NCBI RefSeq assembly: GCF_010587385.1
Contig: NZ_CP047476.1
Coordinates: 744,001 to 808,000 of the forward strand
Length of the DNA: 64,000 nucleotides
Direction: 5' to 3'
Source: Vibrio astriarenae
Lineage (GTDB): Bacteria > Pseudomonadota > Gammaproteobacteria > Enterobacterales > Vibrionaceae
In this document: piece after piece, positions 26,514 to 33,764 of the stretch
Numbering within the stretch: the first letter of the stretch is position 1
Layout: each line of letters starts with the position of its first letter
Program-made: the position numbers and the translations under genes
Notes under the pieces: model-generated
The model's database searches: none
The model's input: only the letters and a program-made list of their open reading frames with translations
Told to the model about the DNA's origin: nothing

Positions 26514-27533
26514 ATGACTACTAAAATTGCGCGCTACCACAAACTACTAGAAAGTATCCCTTGTCATCCCAAAGAGATAACGACAACCAGGCTACGTCAG
26601 ATCCTTGAAGAGCATATGCTCTTCAACGACAACGATAACGAAAAATCGAACACTCGGACTATCCAGGGTTTACTCAAAGAGATTGTGAACATGCATTCCG
26701 ACGTAGAAGTCGTAGAACTGCCACAAGGTAACGTTTATAAGATTAGGGAGGGTCAAGCACACCCCTTCTGTGTTGACAATTTCTCATCTACTTTGGTACT
26801 ACAACTAATCGAAGAGCATATTCAAACTATGCTTCCCCCAACGTTGCACAAAGAAACAATAGGACTCTTCAATCAAGTCAATAACAAGAAGAACATCCGA
26901 TATGACTTGTGGAAAAAGCACTTTTGCTTTGCCTCAACAGAGTTTCAACTTGTCCCTTCACTCATAGACAGTGATATGTTTTCTAAGATCGAAGATGCCA
27001 TTCAGCGCGATCGTGATCTTACTATTGAGTATATGCCTAACAGAGAACGGCAACTTAAACAGTACCACTTAACTCCTAAAGGTATTGTTCTCAACGGGTC
27101 TGATACTTATGTTGTGGGCTATAGCCACACCTCTGGAGGCTATCGCAATTTCGCGTTTCATAGAATTAACTCAATCGATAGCCATTTCCGCACTCCTGGC
27201 TCTTATCAAAATGATCAATTCTGTTTACGTACCTATGTAGAAAATGACCGCCTCTTCGGTGGTGATGAGGTTGAGCTGACACTTAAAATCAACCGCGCTA
27301 ATGGCTTTCATTTTTTGCAAAACAAACAAATTGGTGAAAACCAACGCATCATTGAGGAACATGACGAGCATGTCATTATTAAAGTTAAAGTGAGGAACAG
27401 CTTCGACCTCTCACGCTGGTTGACTAAGCATGCCGATGTTATTCAAGTTCTGGCACCCGAGAGCATTAGAAGGCGCGTAGTTTATTCTCTAAACTCTGCC
27501 CTAAAGCAATATGAAGAGCTAGAGGCTGTATAA
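26514..27533 (+). CDS. WYL-domain transcriptional regulator
   Basis: A 339-residue regulator with the same layout as its divergent neighbour. An N-terminal winged helix (about residues 1-85, TTTRLRQILEEHMLF) is followed by a WYL core (about 165-225: LTIEYMPNRERQLKQYHLTPKGIVLNG is split over two strands, then TYVVGYSHTSGGYRNFAFHRIN). A WCX-like tail follows (VELTLKINR, IIKVKVRN, IQVLAPESIRRRVV). The usual Phe-His-Arg of the WYL site is kept (FAFHRI). The two proteins are diverged paralogues. No clear ribosome site precedes the ATG. It is terminated by a strong hairpin. Confidence 0.85.
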   Translation: MTTKIARYHKLLESIPCHPKEITTTRLRQILEEHMLFNDNDNEKSNTRTIQGLLKEIVNMHSDVEVVELPQGNVYKIREGQAHPFCVDNFSSTLVLQLIEEHIQTMLPPTLHKETIGLFNQVNNKKNIRYDLWKKHFCFASTEFQLVPSLIDSDMFSKIEDAIQRDRDLTIEYMPNRERQLKQYHLTPKGIVLNGSDTYVVGYSHTSGGYRNFAFHRINSIDSHFRTPGSYQNDQFCLRTYVENDRLFGGDEVELTLKINRANGFHFLQNKQIGENQRIIEEHDEHVIIKVKVRNSFDLSRWLTKHADVIQVLAPESIRRRVVYSLNSALKQYEELEAV

Positions 27534-27546
27534 GTCATCACAGTAG

Positions 27547-27583
27547 GTCAGTTAGAAGACGATTTGATTTCCTTCTAACTGAC
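27547..27583. terminator. Strong hairpin between convergent genes
   Basis: GTCAGTTAGAAG pairs perfectly with CTTCTAACTGAC across a 13-nt loop. It lies between the convergent WYL gene and the membrane protein 27626-29047, and probably serves both. Confidence 0.6.
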
Positions 27584-27625
27584 TTCCGTCACATCACAAC
27601 ATTTCCTATCCGAATTTAACTTCGA

Positions 27626-29047
27626 CTAAAACATCCGGAAGTATGCCCCTCCAAATAGGGACTGAATCAAAACAGATGCACTACCCGTGTATGCTAAAGC
27701 GAATTGCTGTAGTACAGGTAAAGCCTCAATTTGCTTTTCAATAGAGGGGGTGTCGATGAATATGGTCTGTGCTAATACAAGAGGTGCACAGATAACCACC
27801 ACCCACAAACCAACATCAATCCATCTAAACGTTTTGCTGCTCTTGTTGTTAAAACAGAATACTTTGATCAAGGAAGCTAATAATGATCGCGTATTTAACA
27901 CAATACAAATAGCTGAAAAAAACAAAGCCACAAAAGGAATGATAAAAATGCGCCCAACAGTCTCCATCAGTTCTGGGTCCCGGTTACTGTACCCTGCCGA
28001 GTACTTTGTTTTGAGATTATTGGGTACAACATCCTTATAGTGGCGATAGAATGACTCTATCGTGAGATTCAGACGCAATGGTTTTTCACTCGCAAAGATA
28101 TCGATCTCTTCGTTGATCTTCTTAATCACATCTGGACTGCTTAAAGGAGAGTCAAGGTGCTTCACTGCGACAGAAACGCCATATAGTGACCTTATCCTTT
28201 TTTGTTTTTCTCTATTCAACTCGCTTTGGTACTTTGCCATCAACTTATCGGTAAACTCTTTTCGCCCTTTTGTTGGATGCCATTGAGCTGACATACGGAC
28301 GCCTGATTTCTTGAAAATCTCTTCTTTGATTCGTTCGGTGATCTTTGCATGCCCCAACCTTCTCACGTAGCGGTTATAGTTCGAGACCACTTTTCTATAC
28401 TCGGCATCCACTTTGTTTTTAAATGGTCTTTCCGCATTTCGAGCATATCGATTATATTGTTCTAGAACAGAAAGGACTGAGCTGCTGACCTTGCGGTAGT
28501 TGTCATAATAGAAAGGTAGGTTGGATCTAAACTCACTTTCATAAATTGGCAACCAATAGTCAGTTTTGAGTCTAGCATTGTCATTGTATTGCTTTGCTTG
28601 ATTGATCACGATAGGCGTAAGCAACGCTATCTGAACATTCGTTACCTTATCATCAACGCTATTGGTTTTTAAAAAGCGTACATTGTTGGCATAGGATTTT
28701 TGGATCATATAGGCACGATAATGACGAGCTTGTTCAGCTTCCCCTCTTGAGTCGAGGTAGGTATCGACAAAGATTTTCTGACCATAGTAAGTCGCACTGA
28801 AAACACACATGATGAGTAGGCATACCTGCCATTTCCCACGTTCTTTTCTTCCTAGTGCAAATTGCTTAAACGCCAGGATAGACATGCCAATACCAGATAG
28901 CGTCCTTCCGTAAAACTCTATGTCTTCTATAGTATGCACACCATCAAAGCGAATCGCGTGCAGCAAGCTTAAAAAGAAGCTCGTTTCTAATGCTAAATAA
29001 GCACCGGAAATAATAAGCATTGAATACGCGATGGACTGTCTCGACAT
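27626..29047 (-). CDS. Membrane protein with large soluble middle domain
   Basis: A 473-residue protein. Two membrane helices stand at the N-terminus (about residues 8-30 and 45-65), possibly a third at 75-90. A charged, helical middle of about 260 residues, rich in Lys, Arg and Tyr (about 95-360), is followed by three C-terminal helices (about 370-395, 415-440 and 445-468). The layout suggests an anchored periplasmic or cytoplasmic coiled region held between two membrane bundles. AGAGG precedes the ATG. It has its own island promoter about 70 nt upstream. I do not recognise the family. Confidence 0.65.
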   Translation of the reverse strand: MSRQSIAYSMLIISGAYLALETSFFLSLLHAIRFDGVHTIEDIEFYGRTLSGIGMSILAFKQFALGRKERGKWQVCLLIMCVFSATYYGQKIFVDTYLDSRGEAEQARHYRAYMIQKSYANNVRFLKTNSVDDKVTNVQIALLTPIVINQAKQYNDNARLKTDYWLPIYESEFRSNLPFYYDNYRKVSSSVLSVLEQYNRYARNAERPFKNKVDAEYRKVVSNYNRYVRRLGHAKITERIKEEIFKKSGVRMSAQWHPTKGRKEFTDKLMAKYQSELNREKQKRIRSLYGVSVAVKHLDSPLSSPDVIKKINEEIDIFASEKPLRLNLTIESFYRHYKDVVPNNLKTKYSAGYSNRDPELMETVGRIFIIPFVALFFSAICIVLNTRSLLASLIKVFCFNNKSSKTFRWIDVGLWVVVICAPLVLAQTIFIDTPSIEKQIEALPVLQQFALAYTGSASVLIQSLFGGAYFRMF

Positions 29048-29414
29048 GTGACCTCTCTAACAATTGGAATCAAGAACCATGTGAAGCCTATTTATCAAAA
29101 GTAAAAAGCTTCTTCTTGATTCATATCGTAATTGGAGATGCAAGACGAAATCCGTCCGAGTGACAAGACAGAAAATAAGATCTAGACAAAAACTAAGACA
29201 CAGTACTGAGGCCGATTGGAACACCAATATTAAGTAAATATTTGAATGTGATCTGAAAAATGAATGGCACTATTTTGTTCACCTATTACAAGCCAGACGA
29301 TGCCTTTCCACTGTCAAAAAAGGCCATTCGCTGCTATTAAGTTTTCCTAAAATCACGCGGAGCATACACCCTGTAAACTGTCGAACAATACGCTCAAATT
29401 TCGATGCACTACAG
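29048..29414. other. Intergenic region, 367 bp
   Basis: The left part holds the last copy of the island promoter. The part from about 29,200 to 29,414 lies after the stop of the GHKL gene; no gene or clear terminator is seen there. This gap marks the border between the regulon island and the defence block. Confidence 0.5.
29125..29156 (-). promoter_or_regulatory. Island promoter (13-bp spacer)
   Basis: Minus strand: GACGGATTTCGTC (29156-29144), then 13 bp and TACGAT (29130-29125). It is the only copy whose spacer is 13 rather than 12 bp. Leader about 70 nt. Confidence 0.6.
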
Positions 29415-31742
29415 CTATTCCAAATTTTCGAGGTCTCCAAGTGTACGGATCATAGGGAGCAAAATTGGTGATATGGAGCGAGTCGCGTTGTATAACACCT
29501 CTTCAACATTTGATTGACTCTCATTTTCCGCACTTTTTAATAGTGCTACTCCGATCAAAGCAAGTGCCGACTGATACTGCATCTCTATTAATCTCTCTTT
29601 ACCACTCGGACAATGTTTTTGCTCATATTTTAGATACAAGTTATCAGCATTATAGAAAAAGTCGTAGGAATCAGCATCATAAACAGCTCTAAGAGCACTA
29701 TGTTCATCAAAATCATGCTGAGACCAGTTTTCTTTCTTTACAGGTTTAGGGATTGGTATACCTAAAGAAGGTTGAGTTTGAGCGCTTTCACCCTTTTTTT
29801 CATCTCTTGATAGTTTCCTAGGTGAGCTTGAACCGCCGCTAGTTTCTTCTATTTCCGATGTTATGATGAGGTATATTGAATGATTAAAGGTAGCATGTCT
29901 CGAGGCATCGGATACTTCGACAGTTAAGAAAAGCCTCTGACCAATGGATACAGTATCAGAAGTATTCAAAAATAACGTGGCTACACCATTCCATAAATTT
30001 ACAGAATAATTGATCTTAGTATCATCACAAGTAACCATGAGAGAGCCAGGATCGTTACTGCGACTAAAGTATTCATTTTCAGCATCTGTGTGAAATCTTA
30101 TCTTACACCCAGAGTTGTGGCCACATAGCTTTGGGCTTTCCGCAGGAAACTCCTTATCTAAAGTGAAAAATGTGGGAAATTTCAGGCCTTGGTATGCTTG
30201 AACTTGCCCCTCTTTCACATCAGAGAAAGGGTCCGTTAACTGCTCACCAAACCTAAATACTTTTGACAGCATTGGATTTGCGTTGAATAAGCTACGTAAA
30301 ATTTTGTTAATCGGTTTGCTGTCAGCTATCTGGTCTTCTATAGCTTGTTTCTTGCGCTTTTCTTGTAATCGTTTCAAGCCGCTATGATTTGAAATAAGAT
30401 ATTCGAGTTGACTCTCCAATCGCGCTTTAACATTACCAGCACGCAGCCTATCTCGACTATTCATAAATAGAAGCTCTCTCAAACGACTACTTGCAATGCT
30501 AGAACAGTCAACAACAACCAATATGTCTTTCACTAAATAGCCTAGGCCGATACTTTTCCGTTTGAAAAAATCACTTTTCAAAGCGCCATGAGTTTGCCCA
30601 TTTATCGTCATGACGATCCCTTCATTCTTGGCATAGTTTTCCTTCTTTCCGGCCTTAAAAGCGAAGATAGAGACGGGCAAAACTATATCATCTATTGTGA
30701 TTTCACCTGAGGATGGATATCCAGTCTCTAAGTTGTTCTTTCTATCATTAGCCAACCGAGACAGCAAACCCATTAGGTTTACTTCCATGCTATGACCAAC
30801 ATAACCATCCCTTCGCTCATAAAGCCGTATAGGTAGCGTTGCATTCGGCATGAGAAAAGAGAGCCGATAATTCAGATCAAACAAAATGTTTGTACGATAT
30901 GATGCACCGATATTGTAATCATAAACCTTAATATATGTGCCATAAGCCATTGATCTAGCGTAATTGTCGGGATACCTAACTCCTGGAAGAATCCGTAAAC
31001 TTTCTGCATCAAAGGTGATAATCTCTCCATTCGGAGCCAAGTATTGGTAGGATGAGGACTTCATATCGTCATGTGGGTCTTCTCTTCGTACGATAGTAAC
31101 ACCCCACCTCTCTCCATCAGTGAGTCCATTTCGGGCTGCTGGGTGCTTTCTACTGACAATGAGTTGTAAGTTTCTGTTTCCACTGAACTCCAACACACCT
31201 GTAGAGCCCATGTTAAATCGACCTTGCACACAATGAATTCGAATTTTATTTGACGCAGTTAATGAGAGAAAAGTATCTGGGAATTGAGATGGAGACTGAC
31301 CAATTCCAAGATCAAAGAACGAGTAACATGGGTTGCTTCGACTTCCTGACGCAACCATTCCGATTTTATCAGCCAAAAGCTGCCTATTTTTTTTGGATAG
31401 AGTATTTAGATCGCCATTTTTTATGCCAAAAAATCGTTCTTGTGCCTGACATACTGTCTTGGGCGCACAGGGCCCTTCTGGATCAACACCATATTCTGCA
31501 CACTTAGCTAAAAGCATAGCATCACCGCAATTTACGAGTTTTTCAACAATAGCAGCATCAGGTGAGTCCTGCTGATTACCTATATCTGAATAGTTACTTT
31601 CTTTACCACCGTAATACCTCCAGGAAGATGAATCGCTCCAAAGACCTGCTTCAGTCAATACCGTAATAACTTCCTCTTCACTTTCTGAGCCGACTAGTGC
31701 CAAGCACAGTTCGCGATGGGTATCATTATCTAAAGTACTCAT
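29415..31742 (-). CDS. GHKL-type ATPase, probable defence protein
   Basis: A 775-residue protein with a Bergerat (GHKL/Hsp90-like) ATP site: the N box IVEKLVNCGDAML (Glu67, Asn71), the first glycine box FFDLGIGQS (Asp144, Gly146, Gly148) and the second GRFNMGSTG (about residues 174-182). A linker region with basic helices (about 425-475) and a beta-rich C-terminal part follow. MutL and Hsp90 relatives use such sites to drive shape changes. It lies 3 bp after a 77-residue gene and is clearly cotranscribed with it. It sits beside a Zorya operon, but hairpins at 32,019-32,175 separate the two. It could be an extra Zorya component or an independent two-gene system. Confidence 0.75.
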   Translation of the reverse strand: MSTLDNDTHRELCLALVGSESEEEVITVLTEAGLWSDSSSWRYYGGKESNYSDIGNQQDSPDAAIVEKLVNCGDAMLLAKCAEYGVDPEGPCAPKTVCQAQERFFGIKNGDLNTLSKKNRQLLADKIGMVASGSRSNPCYSFFDLGIGQSPSQFPDTFLSLTASNKIRIHCVQGRFNMGSTGVLEFSGNRNLQLIVSRKHPAARNGLTDGERWGVTIVRREDPHDDMKSSSYQYLAPNGEIITFDAESLRILPGVRYPDNYARSMAYGTYIKVYDYNIGASYRTNILFDLNYRLSFLMPNATLPIRLYERRDGYVGHSMEVNLMGLLSRLANDRKNNLETGYPSSGEITIDDIVLPVSIFAFKAGKKENYAKNEGIVMTINGQTHGALKSDFFKRKSIGLGYLVKDILVVVDCSSIASSRLRELLFMNSRDRLRAGNVKARLESQLEYLISNHSGLKRLQEKRKKQAIEDQIADSKPINKILRSLFNANPMLSKVFRFGEQLTDPFSDVKEGQVQAYQGLKFPTFFTLDKEFPAESPKLCGHNSGCKIRFHTDAENEYFSRSNDPGSLMVTCDDTKINYSVNLWNGVATLFLNTSDTVSIGQRLFLTVEVSDASRHATFNHSIYLIITSEIEETSGGSSSPRKLSRDEKKGESAQTQPSLGIPIPKPVKKENWSQHDFDEHSALRAVYDADSYDFFYNADNLYLKYEQKHCPSGKERLIEMQYQSALALIGVALLKSAENESQSNVEEVLYNATRSISPILLPMIRTLGDLENLE

Positions 31743-31745
31743 AAC

Positions 31746-31979
31746 TCAATCCTTCAATGAAAAATGAGCTCTATCAGACTTCATCCCTGCTCTAAATTTG
31801 GCCTTTAACTCTCTGAGTTCTCCTTCTAACACTTTGATAATTTTGTCTACATCTTCTGGTGTATATGCATAGTTGTTTTTGTTAGAAAGATTACCAATGA
31901 GTTGTAAGTCTTTGATTGCTCTAGTCACTCTTTTCTCAGCAAGCTCCACAAACTTATCTTTTTTGTCTCTATTTACCAT
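31746..31979 (-). CDS. Small helical partner of the GHKL ATPase
   Basis: A 77-residue basic protein, predicted as two helices with a loop (RVTRAIKDLQLIGNLSNKNN, then a helix from PEDVDKIIKVLEGEL to about residue 62). The GHKL gene starts 3 bp after its stop, so the two proteins are probably made in fixed ratio and act together. I recall similar small proteins beside such ATPases in defence islands, but cannot name a family. A perfect hairpin lies 40 bp upstream of its start. Confidence 0.6.
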   Translation of the reverse strand: MVNRDKKDKFVELAEKRVTRAIKDLQLIGNLSNKNNYAYTPEDVDKIIKVLEGELRELKAKFRAGMKSDRAHFSLKD

Positions 31980-32018
31980 AACTGTCGAAATTAGACTGTT
32001 TGATTAAAAAATAGAAAC

Positions 32019-32047
32019 AAGAACTACATTTGTCAAATGTAGTTCTT
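32019..32047. terminator. Perfect 13-bp hairpin before the 77-residue gene
   Basis: AAGAACTACATTT and its exact complement flank a GTC loop. On the minus strand it is followed by GTTTCTATTTTTT, a usable terminator tail. It lies only 40 bp before a start codon, so it may also act as an attenuator. Confidence 0.55.
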
Positions 32048-32145
32048 TATTTCAAAAAATTGTACTACACACACATATTAAAATCAGTAAAATCAGTTGA
32101 TTATGATTAATTTATAGCACATAGACATTCAAAAGAATAAATCAG

Positions 32146-32175
32146 ACTCTTAGCCTATTAAAATAGGCCAAGAGT
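32146..32175 (-). terminator. Terminator after the Zorya operon
   Basis: ACTCTTGGCCTAT and ATAGGCTAAGAGT (minus strand, one mismatch) form a hairpin 32 bp after the HNH gene's stop, followed by a U-rich stretch (TTTATTCTTTTG). It probably ends the ZorA-ZorB-HNH transcript. Confidence 0.55.
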
Positions 32176-32206
32176 TAACAAAATTAAATTGTTTATATTC
32201 AACATT

Positions 32207-33043
32207 TTATCTCATCCGTGACTTTTCCAGATACTTTAATACCTCTATATTAGGTTTTAAGTGACCATGTTTTGGCTGTTTACTATGACAATCGACACAA
32301 AGTGACATCAGATTAGCCGGGTGATTATTAGATTTCACCCCATCAATATGATGAGTGTGAAGTAACTCCTTCCTATGTTTGAGCTGCACTCCACACTCTT
32401 CACAACAGTGATCTTTGCTTAGTTTGTAAATTTCACTGATAGTCTTCCAGTCATCTGAGTATGAAAAATTACTAACGTCAGCATGCCTAAGCGGCAAGTA
32501 CTCATCAGGGAAGCAATGTTGCTCTTTTAGAAACTGAGTAAGGTCAAATTCAATTTGGACTCGTTTCTTTTCCTCTTTGGTGCCTGCTTTAATATATGGA
32601 GTATACTTGAGTTTACGGAGACAGTTACCACACACAATCAAGGCACTATACCCCTCGTTGCCTTGATCATCGCATACAGGCATCTTTCCTTCTACGTATC
32701 GCATTGCAACAAAGCGCCCAAATCGCTTATCAGTCTTTTCATCTTGAAGAGTTTTACAATCTGTCAAATGGTACTTTGTCGCTCCATTGACTGGAGCGTA
32801 TATAGCTAAAGACAAATCGGCTTGCTCCTTGATGTAAACAATTACACCATGCCCATCATAGCTTAGAAGGCTATTATTGAGCGAGACTTCTTGTTCAAAA
32901 TCCATTACCAAATTTGGCGTCTCTCGATACCTTTTATATCTACCATAGTCTAATTCTCTTAAGACAATTTCAATTACTCGCTCTCGTTTTGATACATATC
33001 TTTCAATCAAACCATTAAACTTTGTCAAATCCACATTAAGCAT
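32207..33043 (-). CDS. zorE: HNH nuclease, ZorE-like Zorya effector
   Basis: A 278-residue protein with a C-terminal HNH nuclease domain: CCEECGVQL (zinc pair), HTHHIDGVKSNN (catalytic His and Asp), NLMSLCVDCHSK (Asn and second zinc pair) and final HGHLKP. The middle has another likely zinc knuckle (LTDCKTL and VCGNCLRKL, about residues 94 and 138). In type II Zorya the effector ZorE is an HNH-type nickase that degrades incoming phage DNA after the ZorAB motor senses injection. Its start overlaps the ZorB stop. The type II label rests on gene order and the HNH domain; I have not aligned it. Confidence 0.75.
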   Translation of the reverse strand: MLNVDLTKFNGLIERYVSKRERVIEIVLRELDYGRYKRYRETPNLVMDFEQEVSLNNSLLSYDGHGVIVYIKEQADLSLAIYAPVNGATKYHLTDCKTLQDEKTDKRFGRFVAMRYVEGKMPVCDDQGNEGYSALIVCGNCLRKLKYTPYIKAGTKEEKKRVQIEFDLTQFLKEQHCFPDEYLPLRHADVSNFSYSDDWKTISEIYKLSKDHCCEECGVQLKHRKELLHTHHIDGVKSNNHPANLMSLCVDCHSKQPKHGHLKPNIEVLKYLEKSRMR

Positions 33044-33762
33044 TAATTCGATTCCAAAATGTCTTTCATGATTATTTCCGAGTCTGCTATCACTCGAAAA
33101 GAAATTCTTCTAGAACGTTCTTTATCCTCTTTATCTTTATCTATATCAAAATAAATTAGCTTAGAGGGTCCATAACCTATTGCTGCTAGCTTTTCTTTAA
33201 ACCAATAAAGGTGACGTTCTAAAACTAATTCTAACTTCATAACGTGACTAAAAAGGTTATTAGCTCGTCTTTGAGATAGAGCCATGTTCATTTTATAAGC
33301 ATACAACTCGGAGTCACCATCATTCCATTCTGTCGATGTGTGGCCCTCGATTTGAATTGCTTGGATATCTCTCTCATACTGCTCTAAAACATTCAAGTAA
33401 CGTGGGAAAAAGTCATTTAGAACATCTCTGAGTGTCTCTGGTAGTTCTGATTTGCCTGTTTCAAACTTGTATATGTTCGCATTAAAATCAATGACGAGCG
33501 GCCTTTTTTCATCAAAACTAACATGCCAACGTTCAAAGTCAGATAGAAATTCCTCAGCTAACGCACGATGAATCTCTAGCTGTTTTTCACTAACTTTAAC
33601 TGCAAGGCGTTCAATTGCGCGCTTCTCCATATCAGTCCGGTTCATCAAAGCGACACTAATCAATAAAAAAATCACCATCAAACCGGCCATCAGATCGGTT
33701 ACAGAAAGCCAATGCCCCTCTTCTGAAGTTGTTGCTTGGTTTTGAAACAATTGCCCATGCAT
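33043..33762 (-). CDS. zorB: ZorB, MotB/OmpA-like stator subunit
   Basis: A 239-residue MotB-like protein. One membrane helix (about residues 20-40) carries the key aspartate, Asp23 in SVTDLMAGLMVIF, expected to bind the driving ion. A linker and a C-terminal OmpA-like peptidoglycan-binding domain follow (IQIEGHTSTEW, NMALSQRRANNLFSH, then RRISFRV). In Zorya, ZorB dimers plug a ring of five ZorA subunits and anchor it to the cell wall. It lies 2 bp after ZorA and overlaps the HNH gene. The fit with Zorya is good. Confidence 0.85.
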   Translation of the reverse strand: MHGQLFQNQATTSEEGHWLSVTDLMAGLMVIFLLISVALMNRTDMEKRAIERLAVKVSEKQLEIHRALAEEFLSDFERWHVSFDEKRPLVIDFNANIYKFETGKSELPETLRDVLNDFFPRYLNVLEQYERDIQAIQIEGHTSTEWNDGDSELYAYKMNMALSQRRANNLFSHVMKLELVLERHLYWFKEKLAAIGYGPSKLIYFDIDKDKEDKERSRRISFRVIADSEIIMKDILESN

Positions 33763-33764
33763 TA

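Noticed and set aside
3467..29156. Reading the island palindrome as LexA, Fur, PurR or a quorum-sensing box
   Set aside because: The sequence GACNNAWTTCGTC does not match the consensus sites I know for those regulators.
1..29400. Integron cassette array (superintegron)
   Set aside because: Small unknown genes in one direction suggested it, but I see no repeated attC-like elements between genes, and the genes have their own promoters, unlike cassettes.
31984..31996. GTCGAAATTAGAC upstream of the 77-residue gene, similar to the island palindrome
   Set aside because: The half-sites are inverted (GTC...GAC instead of GAC...GTC) and no -10 stands at 12 bp.
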